Notes: generated from the sequence alone by a model not told the origin. A stretch of 64,000 bases of DNA from Clostridia bacterium (GCA_017404065.1 JAFRDB010000106.1:1-64000), one strand, 5' to 3'. Positions 15,016 to 23,682 are shown, numbered from the stretch's first letter. Numbers and translations are program-made.

Positions 15016-15361
15016 TTTCCGATTTCCTCCTTTAGCTTGGTTGCTGTGTTTGCCTGAATAAACAAAAAAGCAAACGCCTATGCCACACCCTTGTCAATTA
15101 TTTCTGCCAAATATATATATATTTTACCACAACGAGCCGAAATCCGCAAGTGTTTTGAAAAAAAAATAAAGAGCCGAAGCTCCTTATTTCACACCGGCAA
15201 AGTTGATATTTCACTTATATACAAAAGTGTATTGCCGGGAAACACTTTCTTTTATTTCACAATGGAACTTTTCTCGGAAAACTGAAAATGCACCGCTTCT
15301 GACTTGAAATCTTGTCAAAAGCGGTGCATTGTTAGTTGTTTCTAAAATACTTATATTATTA
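15016..15361. other. Intergenic region with hairpin copy 2
   Basis: About 345 bp without a convincing gene. It holds the upstream region of the SLH gene (minus-strand TTGACA near 15094-15099), a short TA repeat (about 15110-15121), and the second dispersed hairpin with its conserved upstream word CTTTTCTCGGAAAAC. Confidence 0.55.
15287..15330. repeat. Dispersed GCACCGCTT hairpin, copy 2
   Basis: AATGCACCGCTT (15287-15298) pairs with AAGCGGTGCATT (15319-15330); the inner GACTTG/CTTGTC words extend the stem. The upstream CTCGGAAAAC word is shared with copy 1. It lies downstream of the GNAT gene. Confidence 0.7.
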
Positions 15362-15988
15362 TCAGAAAAGTTGTCCCGGCAGCTTCAGCTTTTCTTTGCG
15401 AGGGAATTTTTTATCAAATTCTTCTGCTTCTTCCGCAGGGAAAAGATAAACCTCCGGCGGTGCATATTCTCCTGTAATACCGCTTAAATATCCCGGTATC
15501 AATTCTTTGCACAGGAAGAATGATGCATCTGCATCTTCGGGTAACCCGTGATAACGGAGTCCGAATTCACTTGCAAAGGTAAATCCGCTTTTGCCATAGA
15601 AGTTAATATTCCCTTCAAAGCATACTGCACCGAAGCCACGCGCGGCGGCTTTTTCTAATGAGTAATCAAGCAGGATTTTACCGTAACCCTGCCGTTTCAG
15701 TTCGGGGGTAATGCAAATAGGTCCCATTGTCAAAATCGGAATATTCCTTCCTTCGTCGCTCTTAATATTTGCCTTAACAAATACATTCTGACCAATGATC
15801 CTGCCATCCTTTTCCAAAACAAAATCAAGCTCTTTGACAAAGTCAGGATGCTCCCTCAATCGTGTTATGAGATAGTGCTCAAGACACCCGGGGCGATACA
15901 CATTCCAGAAAGCCTCACGGATGAGATTTTCCACCACAGGGTAGTCTTCTTTTCTTTCTGACCGAATCAAATAATCATTTTTAACCAT
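15362..15988 (-). CDS. GNAT-family N-acetyltransferase, 208 aa
   Basis: A GNAT fold is indicated by the N-terminal LIRSERKEDYPVVENLIREA strand-helix and the acetyl-CoA loop ITPELKRQGYGKILLDYSLE (the R-x-x-G-x-G/A motif), followed by GFGAVCFEGNINFYGKSGF, the typical Y-x-K-x-GF end motif. The C-terminal 60 residues form an extension with LPGYLSGITGEY. The acceptor substrate is unknown. A ribosome site AGGAGGAAAAG precedes ATG 15988. It is the last gene of the minus-strand run that begins at the TetR gene. Confidence 0.88.
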   Translation of the reverse strand: MVKNDYLIRSERKEDYPVVENLIREAFWNVYRPGCLEHYLITRLREHPDFVKELDFVLEKDGRIIGQNVFVKANIKSDEGRNIPILTMGPICITPELKRQGYGKILLDYSLEKAAARGFGAVCFEGNINFYGKSGFTFASEFGLRYHGLPEDADASFFLCKELIPGYLSGITGEYAPPEVYLFPAEEAEEFDKKFPRKEKLKLPGQLF

Positions 15989-16052
15989 TTCTTTTCCTCC
16001 TGATCCCGTGGATATATAGAACCACGTTTATTTCTGTACCACACCTATCTGT

Positions 16053-16472
16053 CTAATGTCCTTTATGCTTTTCTTTGCGTTTTTGCTGTTTTAAGACAAA
16101 CCGTCGGTACTTTTCAGCTTCTTTTTGCTCTTTATCTGCTGTTTTTCTCTCTGTTTTTATTTCTTCATGCTGCTTTTTGAGTGCCTGCTGCGACTTGGTT
16201 CCGATGCCTTTGTTTTCAAGCGTTTTCTTTGCGTTTCTGAGGCGTCTTTTCAGATTGTCCGCTTTTTGCTTTTGCTCTGTTTTGATAGGCTTGCTGAACT
16301 TTAATTTGTTATAGTTTGAGAGCAGAAAAGCATAAATCTCCGAATCGGTAGGCTCTGCACCAAACGTAATTTTGCATACCGAGAGCTTTCTGCCTTCGAT
16401 CCGCTCAAACACGCCTATCCAAAACGGCTCATCAAAAAATACTGTAAATTTTGATTTATATAGCGTTTCCAT
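16053..16472 (-). CDS. YjdF-family (DUF2992) protein, 139 aa
   Basis: The opening FTVFFDEPFWIGVFER and the highly charged C-terminal coiled-coil segment (KADNLKRRLRNAKKTLENKG to KQQKRKEKHKGH) identify the YjdF/DUF2992 family, common in Firmicutes and of unknown function. In some species it stands alone behind the yjdF RNA motif; here it follows the upstream flavoprotein gene after 11 bp, so there is no room for that leader and it is part of an operon. Confidence 0.85.
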   Translation of the reverse strand: METLYKSKFTVFFDEPFWIGVFERIEGRKLSVCKITFGAEPTDSEIYAFLLSNYNKLKFSKPIKTEQKQKADNLKRRLRNAKKTLENKGIGTKSQQALKKQHEEIKTERKTADKEQKEAEKYRRFVLKQQKRKEKHKGH

Positions 16473-16483
16473 ATCGTACGGAT

Positions 16484-17170
16484 CTATTTAATGCCTCCAT
16501 TGACTATTTCCACATACAGCTCTTCGGGGATCATGGGCGAAGTGATTTTAGAGATCAAAGATTCTTCGATCGCACCGGTTTCCGCATACTGCCGACCTGC
16601 TTCTTTTATAAGTGCAAGGCGCGGCGCAGTGACCGTTTCCGCCTCCGGCGCGTTAAACATAGGGCTTTCGGGGACGGTAATAATCGTGTGACCGTTTTGG
16701 AAACACAGCTTAAACTGTGCCACCGCCGGCTCAAAATTCTGCTTACTGTTTGGAAATCCGCAGCCGCAGATCATCAAATATTTAAGGCGCGAAAAATCCG
16801 CCTGACCGATGTGCTCATATCTGTCACCTATCTTCTGCATCGCCATAGAGGAAAGCGGCAATGTGCGGTCAAGCAGCGCTTTTAAGGGCGCAGTCATACC
16901 ATAGCAGTACAGAGGATAGCTGAAAATCAAAAGATCACTTTTTAGTATTTCCTCTAATATTTCACGCATATCGTCCTTATGGATACAATTGCCGCCGCTC
17001 AGCATACAGGTAAAGCAGCCGGAGCAGTATTCTATGTGCTTGTCGATGACATTAACTATATGTATATACTGCTCGGTCACCTCATTCATTCCTTCAAGAA
17101 AGGCACGGGTGATGCACATTGTATCGCTTTTTTCTTTTTTGGGGCTTCCGTTCAGTACAAGTATTTTCAA
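16484..17170 (-). CDS. NADPH-dependent FMN reductase/flavodoxin-family protein, 228 aa
   Basis: The N-terminal KILVLNGSPKKEKSDT is the FMN phosphate-binding loop of the NADPH-dependent FMN reductase family. CSGCFTCMLSGGNCIHKDD is the paired-Cys motif of multimeric flavodoxin WrbA-like or iron-sulfur flavoproteins, and SDLLIFSYPLYCYGMTAPLK the second flavin loop. It is probably a cytoplasmic FMN-dependent oxidoreductase; the substrate is unknown. The C-terminal 70 residues are an extension. It lies in the TetR-led run beside another flavodoxin (18161). Confidence 0.85.
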   Translation of the reverse strand: MKILVLNGSPKKEKSDTMCITRAFLEGMNEVTEQYIHIVNVIDKHIEYCSGCFTCMLSGGNCIHKDDMREILEEILKSDLLIFSYPLYCYGMTAPLKALLDRTLPLSSMAMQKIGDRYEHIGQADFSRLKYLMICGCGFPNSKQNFEPAVAQFKLCFQNGHTIITVPESPMFNAPEAETVTAPRLALIKEAGRQYAETGAIEESLISKITSPMIPEELYVEIVNGGIK

Positions 17171-17188
17171 TTTCTTTCTCTCCCTTTC

Positions 17189-17518
17189 TCAAAATTTAAG
17201 ATTATGCCTCGCATCCGGATTATTGTCTGTTATCATTTTCACTTTTTCGCAAAGCGCAGCTTCAGAGCAATCTCCACAGGTCTCATATTTATCCTTTGCA
17301 CACTGTCTTATGGGACAAAGCGACTCACAATAAAGCGTTTTTACACCGTCTGTCCGGCATCCGACACAGTTTATCATTTCAGCCGTAATTTCCACGCCGT
17401 TCAATTCCGACGACTCTTTTGCGACTTTTTTACGTAATGTGCTATCATCATTTATTGTTGCAATTCGCGCCTCGCAAGCCTCGCAATCAAGTCCGCAATA
17501 TGCTATAAACTTTTTCAT
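17189..17518 (-). CDS. DUF3795 Cys-rich protein, 109 aa
   Basis: Many cysteines in spaced pairs (AYCGLDCEACEA, NCVGCRTDG, CESLCPIRQCAKDK, CGDCSEAALC) mark the DUF3795 family, thought to bind zinc or an iron-sulfur centre. The frame is open further upstream, but ATG 17518 has a proper AAGGAG site and begins at the conserved MKKFIAYCGLDC. Function unknown; its grouping with flavoproteins suggests a redox-related role. Confidence 0.82.
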   Translation of the reverse strand: MKKFIAYCGLDCEACEARIATINDDSTLRKKVAKESSELNGVEITAEMINCVGCRTDGVKTLYCESLCPIRQCAKDKYETCGDCSEAALCEKVKMITDNNPDARHNLKF

Positions 17519-17543
17519 TCTTTTTATTTCTCCTTGTAATGCG

Positions 17544-17747
17544 CTATTTCTTTGTATCATTATTATCAACGCCTGAATTATTATGTCCAAACGCAAGTCC
17601 AAGACACATACCTATGCCCATTCCTATCGGCATCCACAATCCCATATTATGTGTTGATGCTCCGATAGCAGTGCCTACTGAAATGCCGAGACACATACCA
17701 ATTGCCAGACCTGATGTGCTTTTATTATTCTTGTTATTATTCTTCAT
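17544..17747 (-). CDS. Small Gly-rich membrane protein, 67 aa
   Basis: After a polar Asn/Lys-rich start, residues about 13-57 form a Gly-rich hydrophobic hairpin (LAIGMCLGISVGTAIGAS and GLWMPIGMGIGMCLGLAFG), which suggests two glycine-zipper membrane helices, followed by an Asn/Asp-rich tail. GGAGATG lies before the start. The family is not named, but similar short proteins are common in Firmicutes next to small regulatory or redox genes. It is part of the same minus-strand run. Confidence 0.7.
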   Translation of the reverse strand: MKNNNKNNKSTSGLAIGMCLGISVGTAIGASTHNMGLWMPIGMGIGMCLGLAFGHNNSGVDNNDTKK

Positions 17748-17807
17748 AAAAACATCTCCAAATCAAAGTTCAACATGTCATGTGAAACAAATTAGAATTT
17801 TTCAGTC

Positions 17808-18122
17808 TCATTTTGCATTTTTGAGTTTCCTTTCGGGCAGTTCCGCATACATGCCTTCCAGTAATTCGGCAATCAAATCCGCGTCCTCAAATTGGTCAAA
17901 TACGTGCATCAGCGTCTTTGAACCTTCATAAGGATAACGCAGCTCTGAGTTGGCAAGAAGTCTGTCCGATGTCGGCGTTCTCTTTAAAAATAGTTCGTTA
18001 TCTCCAATGTCACCTATCAGTTTACCGTTAAAGTACACAAGATATCCGCCCATCATGGATTTTATGACAATATCACCGACTGCGGAAAAACGCTCCTTTA
18101 CATATTCGTTAAATTGATTCAC
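17808..18122 (-). CDS. TfoX N-terminal-domain protein, 104 aa
   Basis: The sequence KSMMGGYLVYFNGKLIGDIGDNELFLKRT is the TfoX/Sxy N-terminal domain, here standing alone. The GTG start at 18120-18122 is preferred because GTGGAGGTG lies 7 bp upstream; the frame extends a further eight codons without a site. In proteobacteria the full-length protein governs competence, but single-domain homologues in Firmicutes have no established role. Confidence 0.82.
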   Translation of the reverse strand: MNQFNEYVKERFSAVGDIVIKSMMGGYLVYFNGKLIGDIGDNELFLKRTPTSDRLLANSELRYPYEGSKTLMHVFDQFEDADLIAELLEGMYAELPERKLKNAK

Positions 18123-18160
18123 TATGATCACCTCCACAAATCCCATTTTGTCTCAGATTA

Positions 18161-18604
18161 CTATTTCGATATTTTATCAAAAAAATCTATTGCCCCTTGA
18201 ATTTCAGCGCTATCCGGGTGTCCCTTTGCAATTCCGCCTATCAGCTTGAAGGGGCCGTATGTGTCAAAGCCTTTGCAGAAATACGCGCCCAAGCATTCAC
18301 AGCCCTTTGATTCGGCAACAGCCTTTACGGCAGAATTGTGGTTTTCTCTGGGAGAGCCCGCCGTATGGATAAAGAAAACTTTTTTTGATCCGGGCAGATT
18401 GTTCTCTACAAACTTGATCATCTGCGGATAGTATTTTCCGTAAGCAATTCCCGACGCTATTCCTATACAGTCATACTCCTCAAGATCTATTCTCTCTTTT
18501 GACAAAACATCAAAAACCTTCACATCGTTTTTTGAAGCTATCGCTTCTATTACTTTTTTGGTGTTTCCGTGGTGTACGGAAACATAAATAATTATCGTTT
18601 TCAT
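18161..18604 (-). CDS. Flavodoxin, 147 aa
   Basis: A flavodoxin fold of normal length: KTIIIYVSVHHGNTKKVIEA is the FMN phosphate loop, YDCIGIASGIAYGKYYP the second flavin loop, and VFFIHTAGSPRENHN the third. The start at 18604 is chosen for its AAAGGAG site; earlier in-frame codons lack one. It is an electron carrier or flavin-dependent reductase of the cytoplasm, first gene after the TetR regulator and probably controlled by it. Confidence 0.85.
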   Translation of the reverse strand: MKTIIIYVSVHHGNTKKVIEAIASKNDVKVFDVLSKERIDLEEYDCIGIASGIAYGKYYPQMIKFVENNLPGSKKVFFIHTAGSPRENHNSAVKAVAESKGCECLGAYFCKGFDTYGPFKLIGGIAKGHPDSAEIQGAIDFFDKISK

Positions 18605-18662
18605 TTTAACATTAGCTCCTTTCAGTTCCAATCATATCTTAAAAGCCTCATATAACAAACGT

Positions 18663-19313
18663 TCAGTCTTTAATATCATTATTTTCTTTACCTTTCTTGA
18701 CGAGCTCTTTAAAAATAGCATCTTTATCAAACTTACCGCAAGGCAAGCCGGGGATTTCCTTATATGCCTTGCAGATCGAAAGGCTGAACTCTGCGAAAAT
18801 TGCACTTATCTCTTCATCATTATAAGGACATTCGCCGATTGCGATCATCGTGGTAAAACCATACGCCACCAACCACAAATCACGGAAGTATTTATCGGCG
18901 GTGTCCGCGTCCATATTATAAATTCTCATCAGCGATTCACGCGCCAGATCCTGCGACATTTTAAGTCCTTCCATAACTCCGCCTTGCACACCGTCAGGCG
19001 GTGTCAGAAACAAGTATTTATAAAGATTGGGTTCCTCTTTTGCAAAACGAATATATTGCTGCCCCACGCCTAAAAACGGTATTTCCGCCTTTAAGCCGTT
19101 TTCAACATATTGCTTATACAGATTTTTGGCATAGAGGTATACCTCTCTTTTAAGATCTTCAACCGTATCAAAATATGTAAAAATCGGTCTGGAAGATGCC
19201 CCCAATGTCGAGCCTACCTCTCTTGCAGTAACGGCACCTATCCCTTTTTTCCTCGTAATTTTGACGGCTGCTTCAATAATTTCGTTTGAAGTAAATTTCA
19301 CTTTCGGCGGCAT
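18663..19313 (-). CDS. TetR/AcrR-family regulator, 216 aa
   Basis: The N-terminal 50 residues form a TetR helix-turn-helix (IIEAAVKITRKKGIGAVTAR, then ASSRPIFTYFDTVEDLKREV), and the helical remainder is the ligand-binding and dimer domain. It leads a run of six or seven minus-strand genes of redox type. Its promoter (19369-19397) is followed by a perfect inverted repeat ATGCAAC-N4-GTTGCAT at the expected transcript start, so it probably represses itself and the downstream genes until an unknown ligand binds. Confidence 0.88.
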   Translation of the reverse strand: MPPKVKFTSNEIIEAAVKITRKKGIGAVTAREVGSTLGASSRPIFTYFDTVEDLKREVYLYAKNLYKQYVENGLKAEIPFLGVGQQYIRFAKEEPNLYKYLFLTPPDGVQGGVMEGLKMSQDLARESLMRIYNMDADTADKYFRDLWLVAYGFTTMIAIGECPYNDEEISAIFAEFSLSICKAYKEIPGLPCGKFDKDAIFKELVKKGKENNDIKD

Positions 19314-19344
19314 AAAATCTTCCTTTCAGTTTGCAACACTTGTT

Positions 19345-19362
19345 ATGCAACCCCTGTTGCAT
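19345..19362. promoter_or_regulatory. Inverted-repeat operator for the TetR regulator
   Basis: ATGCAAC (19345-19351) and GTTGCAT (19356-19362) form a perfect 7-bp inverted repeat with a 4-bp centre at the transcript start of tetR. A further half-like word TGCAAC is at 19332-19337. Confidence 0.65.
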
Positions 19363-19368
19363 ATTATA

Positions 19369-19397
19369 ATTATACATCTGATTTTGTATTTTGTCAA
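19369..19397 (-). promoter_or_regulatory. Sigma-A promoter of the tetR run
   Basis: On the minus strand TTGACA (19392-19397) and TATAAT (19369-19374), 17 bp apart, both consensus. Confidence 0.78.
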
Positions 19398-19455
19398 TAA
19401 TAAGAAAAATGTATTAATTTCTACACTTTAAACAACAAAAAGCTCCCAATGTTTA

Positions 19456-19484
19456 TTGAAATATTTTTGCAATTGTGCTATAAT
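19456..19484 (+). promoter_or_regulatory. Sigma-A promoter of the kinase gene
   Basis: TTGAAA (19456-19461), 17-bp spacer, TATAAT (19479-19484), leaving a leader of about 100 nt before ATG 19590. Confidence 0.7.
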
Positions 19485-19589
19485 GCAAGATGTATTGGTG
19501 TAGTATTGTTTTTTGTAAATAATTACAGATTTACAAGAATACTTTAAACAATTTTAGTAAGACTGTTTTTAATAAGCGGAGGATAAAAC

Positions 19590-21257
19590 ATGGAAATATG
19601 CTATTCATGTATGAGTAAAACAGAAAAAGGAAGACCGTGTTATAACTGCGGATATGTCAACGGAAGCGAAGCGTACCCGGCTCATCATTTAGCACCGGGA
19701 AGTATTCTTAACGGCAAATACATTATAGGCAAAGCTATAGGCGAAGGCGGATTCGGCATAACGTATATCGGTATGGACCTGAATCTTGAACGCAAGGTAG
19801 CGATAAAGGAATATTTCCCCAACGGCATGGTTACACGGAATTTAACAGAAACAGTCACAATTTTCACAGGCCAGAGTGAAAAATATTTTTATGAAGGCAG
19901 AGAAAAGTTTGTTAATGAAGCCAAGGCTTTGGCAAAAATGGACAAGCTGCCCGGAATAGTGTCTGTAATAGACTTTTTTATGGAGAACGGCACATCATAT
20001 ATAGTGATGGAGTTTATTGAGGGAAAGCCGTTTAAAGACATGCTGCAAGAGCGCGGAAGGTTGGACAGTGAAGAAGTATTCCACATGCTGAAATCACTGA
20101 TATATTCTTTGCAAGAAATACATAAGCTTGGGATAATACATAGAGATATAAGTCCCGACAATATAATGATAACACCGGATTCACAGGTAAAGCTGATAGA
20201 TTTCGGAGCGGCAAGAAGCATAGTTGATAATAAGAGCTTATCGATCCAATTAAAGCCGGGCTACGCTCCGGAAGAGCAATACAGAACTCACGGAGAGCAA
20301 GGCGCATGGACGGACGTTTATGCATTATGTGCGACCATGTACCGGGCTATAGCAGGGGTATTGCCGCCTGAGGCTTTAGAGCGGATACGTGAGGATCGGT
20401 TAAAGACACCGACAGAGCTTGGTATAAGAATAGATCGCAATAAAGAATCGATATTGATGCGGGGCTTGGCACTATATCGTGAACAAAGGCTTCAGAATAT
20501 GCAGGAGCTTTATGATGGCTTGTATAACGGGGCAATGTATGGCTACGATGATTACAGAAACATAAATCAAAATAATGTCAATACAACAAAAAGCAGAAAG
20601 ACCTTGTATGTTGTTTTAGCTGTGTCTATTATTGCAATCTTGGGTTTCCTTGCATTTTTCAGCAGCTTATTCTTTTTTTCGTCGAAAGAAAACGGACAAG
20701 ATAAAAACAGCGACAACACTCAGAAAGACGCTGTAGAAACTGCCGAGATCACTGAGGAACCGACACAGATCCCTACCGAAATACCGACACAGATTCCTAC
20801 CGAAGAACCAATAGAACCTGCTGTTGAAAGAGTACCTCTTTATAACCCTAATCTTACTTACAAAAGAATGCCGGAAATTCATAACAGTGAAGCATCTGAT
20901 GATACAGCTTTTATGTTGATGAATGAATTTATAGGCAACTATGTCATATTGTGTGATGATTTTATGAACTATGGCTCAGAAGAGATCTTAGATTATCTTG
21001 CACCGGGTTCTACGGCATACAATCAGCAGACAGGTTATAAAAAGAAACATCCGTCACTCACTCAAAGCATTGTTTCTTGGTCTGTACAGGATGTGCGACA
21101 ATATGGTTCTTATTACTATGTTTGGGATACCGAAGAATTAAGAGAAACGGAAAACGGCATAACTAAAAACACAATAAGTCATTGGGTATATAAGATAAGC
21201 AGAACAGGCGATTTATATAAAGTTATTGATTATACATACGATCCGATATATAAATAG
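19590..21257 (+). CDS. Zinc-ribbon membrane Ser/Thr protein kinase, 555 aa
   Basis: An N-terminal zinc ribbon (Cys4, Cys7, Cys17, Cys20) precedes a Hanks-type kinase domain (about 44-310): glycine loop GEGGFG (51-56), Lys73 in VAIKEYFP, catalytic HRDISPDN with Asp186, and DFGAAR. A cytoplasmic linker, one membrane helix (about 332-356), a Thr/Pro/Glu-rich segment (TQIPTEIPTQIPTEE) and an extracellular domain of about 130 residues follow. The HRDIS form and the IKEYFP motif are typical of a clostridial kinase group without PASTA repeats. The outer domain presumably senses a signal. GCGGAGG precedes the start. Substrates are unknown. Confidence 0.92.
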   Translation: MEICYSCMSKTEKGRPCYNCGYVNGSEAYPAHHLAPGSILNGKYIIGKAIGEGGFGITYIGMDLNLERKVAIKEYFPNGMVTRNLTETVTIFTGQSEKYFYEGREKFVNEAKALAKMDKLPGIVSVIDFFMENGTSYIVMEFIEGKPFKDMLQERGRLDSEEVFHMLKSLIYSLQEIHKLGIIHRDISPDNIMITPDSQVKLIDFGAARSIVDNKSLSIQLKPGYAPEEQYRTHGEQGAWTDVYALCATMYRAIAGVLPPEALERIREDRLKTPTELGIRIDRNKESILMRGLALYREQRLQNMQELYDGLYNGAMYGYDDYRNINQNNVNTTKSRKTLYVVLAVSIIAILGFLAFFSSLFFFSSKENGQDKNSDNTQKDAVETAEITEEPTQIPTEIPTQIPTEEPIEPAVERVPLYNPNLTYKRMPEIHNSEASDDTAFMLMNEFIGNYVILCDDFMNYGSEEILDYLAPGSTAYNQQTGYKKKHPSLTQSIVSWSVQDVRQYGSYYYVWDTEELRETENGITKNTISHWVYKISRTGDLYKVIDYTYDPIYK

Positions 21258-21557
21258 AATAAAACGGTATTTATGCTTGAAATCTCCATGAATCTGTTCG
21301 AAAGAATTGAAAACAGGAATGCACCGCTTCGACTTGAAGATTTTGTCAAAGCGGTGCATGGTTGCCTTATCCGTATATCTTGCATCTATCACTTTTCTTC
21401 AAATGCACGGATATTGAAAACTCCCCTTTTGTCCTTGATTGTGAAGTGTTCTAATTTCTATCAATAGATGCTTAGCGTTTACTGTGATCTGACAAACGAG
21501 ACTGTTCCGATTTGTCTTAGAATGCCTTTTAACTGACAGTAAGCTTACTATGCATTA
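21258..21557. other. Intergenic region with hairpin copy 3
   Basis: About 300 bp between the kinase gene and the convergent flavoprotein gene. Only the dispersed hairpin at 21319-21359 stands out; the short open frame across it has no ribosome site and is probably not a gene. Confidence 0.55.
21319..21359. repeat. Dispersed GCACCGCTT hairpin, copy 3
   Basis: ATGCACCGCTT (21319-21329) pairs with AAGCGGTGCAT (21349-21359); the inner GACTTGA ... TTTTGTC bases match copies 1 and 2. It probably also works as a terminator after the kinase gene. Confidence 0.7.
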
Positions 21558-22070
21558 TTACAGGCTTTTCGCCCAATCGCGGATCGCGGCAAGCTTTTCC
21601 TCCGATTTGTTTTCTTCGCCCGCAAGTGCGCAAACGCCGAAATCCTCTATGCCCATATAGCCGAGCATATTTTTATATGTTTCGATTGCGCCCGTTCCGG
21701 TATTCGGTGAACCCGAGCTTAAAAGCAGCGCTGCTTTTTTAGCCTTCTGCGGTTTGCCGATGCAGTAAACCCTCTGCATAGCCGCACTGAGCTGAGCGGT
21801 TACATCAAAATAGTAAACAGGGGATGCATATACTAACATATCGCTTTCAATATATGCCGGAATAACCTTTTCCATATCGTCCTTCTGAATACATTTCCCC
21901 TCGCCCTTGCCGTGACAATATTCGCATCCGAGGCATCCTGCAATTTTCATTCTACCCACATGAAGTATGTCCACCTCATGTCCTGCCTCCTTTGCACCCT
22001 CGGCAAAGGCATCAACCATGGCCGCCGTGTTCTCTTTTCTCGGACTGCCGTTCAGAATTGTGATTTTCAT
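21558..22070 (-). CDS. NADPH-dependent FMN reductase-family flavoprotein, 170 aa
   Basis: KITILNGSPRKENTAAMVDA is the flavin phosphate loop, CLGCEYCHGKGEGKC the paired-Cys motif of iron-sulfur-flavoprotein-like members, and YIESDMLVYASPVYYFDVTA the second flavin loop; LLSSGSPNTGTGA completes the FMN site. Length is normal for the family. The cytoplasmic oxidoreductase substrate is unknown. It is a paralogue of the protein at 16484-17170 but shorter, and stands alone. Confidence 0.87.
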   Translation of the reverse strand: MKITILNGSPRKENTAAMVDAFAEGAKEAGHEVDILHVGRMKIAGCLGCEYCHGKGEGKCIQKDDMEKVIPAYIESDMLVYASPVYYFDVTAQLSAAMQRVYCIGKPQKAKKAALLLSSGSPNTGTGAIETYKNMLGYMGIEDFGVCALAGEENKSEEKLAAIRDWAKSL

Positions 22071-22229
22071 TTTTACCGATCTCCTTTCAATAGCTTACAG
22101 AGCAAATAAGCTCCTATTCATCGCTTACATTATAACTTCTATTAAATTGTATCGTATCCAATATCATTTGTCAAGAGTTTCTTGTAGTATTTTACAGTTT
22201 TTGAATGAGCGAACAAACCGGTAATAATC

Positions 22230-22339
22230 GTTTAAATTTAAGTTTATCGGGGGACTGCCGTCCCCCGCGCCCCCTGCTCAGATGCGTGTGCAACAGGGGT
22301 TTTAGGGGGCGGTAGCCCACTAAGCTACTAATTTAAACT
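22230..22339. repeat. GC-rich structured palindromic element
   Basis: Outer A/T arms (GTTTAAATT at 22230-22238 and AATTTAAAC at 22331-22339) enclose a hairpin GGGGGAC-TGCC-GTCCCCC (22249-22266) and a second pairing CCCCTG (22271-22276) with CAGGGG (22294-22299), plus GGGGGC runs. It lies downstream of the flippase gene. The compact nested pairing looks like a small mobile palindrome or REP-type element rather than a simple terminator. Confidence 0.5.
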
Positions 22340-22356
22340 GAGATTTACGGTTTCAT

Positions 22357-23682
22357 TCACAAATAATTTAGCTTTTTACTATTCACACATCCGGCGACAA
22401 ACAGCAAGCTCACCACCATTCCGACAAAAAAAGCTATGTCTGAGCCTATTATTGCACCGTAAATATTCAGCACCGGTACAGACGCAAGTATTGCAGAGCA
22501 TATAAGCTTTATACATGCCGCCGATACGGATGCGATAAACGAACGCCATATATATCCCAATGACTGGAGAATAGCGCAGCTCATTTGCATAACGCATATA
22601 AACATCACAGACGGCGCGGCAAAACGCAGCATGGGAGCGCTATAGGTATTATGAAATATAATGAGCAGCATCAATTCACCAAATACCGCAATACTAACCG
22701 CGGCTATAATACCCGACACAGTGCATAAACCTATTCCCCTCCACGCGGCAGTACGTATTTTTTTCATATCCTTTAATTCAGCCGCGCCTGATATGACAGG
22801 GATTATACTTATTCCCAAGGTTGCAAGAAAACCCGCCGGAAGATTTAGCAGCGTCATAGCATAGCCTGTATATGCGCCGTAAACAAACCGCGCTTTTTCC
22901 TCGCTTAGTCCTGCGCGCAACAAGCTCGCCCTCAAAACCGAGGTCTCGCACATGGAAAATCCGGAAACAACTATTGATATAAATAACAACGGCAGCGCCA
23001 CCGAACCGAGCTCAACAAGAACTTTACCAAAGCCTTTTCGGCTCCTTTTTATTCTCCTATACGAAACAATATACCACAGAGCAAGTATGAAAGTTGCTGC
23101 TGTCTCTCCCACTGTAACGCCGCCCGCTGCTCCTGCGGCGGCATATTCCGCGCCGCGGCTTATAAGAAATACTGCTAAAAGGTATCCTGCAAACAGCTTT
23201 ATAATTGCTTCAATAACCTGTGATGTCGCTGTCGGCAGCATATCCGATCTCCCCTGAAATCCGCTTTTTACTGATGTGCCGAGCGCCACAAAAAGCACAG
23301 CCGGAGCGATCGCGCGTAGCGCAAGTCCGGCACGCGGTTCCTTCATTGCAAGCGCAAAAAATTCTGAAAACCGCCACATAACTAAGGTTCCGATCATACC
23401 CGCTGCGGTCAAAACTACCGTTGCGACAAAAACGATCTCCTTTGCATCTCCATCGCTGCCGCGCGCATGTGCAGCCGCTGTAAGCTTTTGCACGGCAAAC
23501 GGCATACCCGAAATGAAAAATGACAAAAACATTATATATACGCCGAATGCGGTGTTATATACAGCCATGCCCTCCTCGTGCATTATGTATGTAAGCGGTA
23601 TTTTGAGCACAGCACCGAGCGCTTTAGATATTATATTTGCAGCCATGAGTATCGCTGCGCCGGCGAGAAAGGAGCTTCTCAT
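22357..23682 (-). CDS. SpoVB/MurJ-type polysaccharide flippase, 441 aa
   Basis: About twelve to fourteen hydrophobic helices and the opening FLAGAAILMAANIISKALGA place it in the MOP/MATE exporter superfamily, near stage V sporulation protein B and YtgP lipid-linked-precursor flippases. The segment IPLTYIMHEEGMAVYNTAFG is typical of this group. It would move lipid-linked cell-wall or spore-cortex precursors across the membrane. Its ATG overlaps the stop of a small upstream membrane ORF (ATGA), indicating coupled translation. A second flippase of the superfamily is at 57518-59278. Confidence 0.88.
   Translation of the reverse strand: MRSSFLAGAAILMAANIISKALGAVLKIPLTYIMHEEGMAVYNTAFGVYIMFLSFFISGMPFAVQKLTAAAHARGSDGDAKEIVFVATVVLTAAGMIGTLVMWRFSEFFALAMKEPRAGLALRAIAPAVLFVALGTSVKSGFQGRSDMLPTATSQVIEAIIKLFAGYLLAVFLISRGAEYAAAGAAGGVTVGETAATFILALWYIVSYRRIKRSRKGFGKVLVELGSVALPLLFISIVVSGFSMCETSVLRASLLRAGLSEEKARFVYGAYTGYAMTLLNLPAGFLATLGISIIPVISGAAELKDMKKIRTAAWRGIGLCTVSGIIAAVSIAVFGELMLLIIFHNTYSAPMLRFAAPSVMFICVMQMSCAILQSLGYIWRSFIASVSAACIKLICSAILASVPVLNIYGAIIGSDIAFFVGMVVSLLFVAGCVNSKKLNYL

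Noticed and set aside
15050-15100. Sigma-54-like promoter (TGGCAT ... TTTGCT) before the SLH gene
   Set aside because: The distance between the GG and GC elements is one base too long, and no sigma-54 activator is seen in the window.
21273-21467. 64-aa frame across hairpin copy 3
   Set aside because: It consists partly of the repeat and has no ribosome site.
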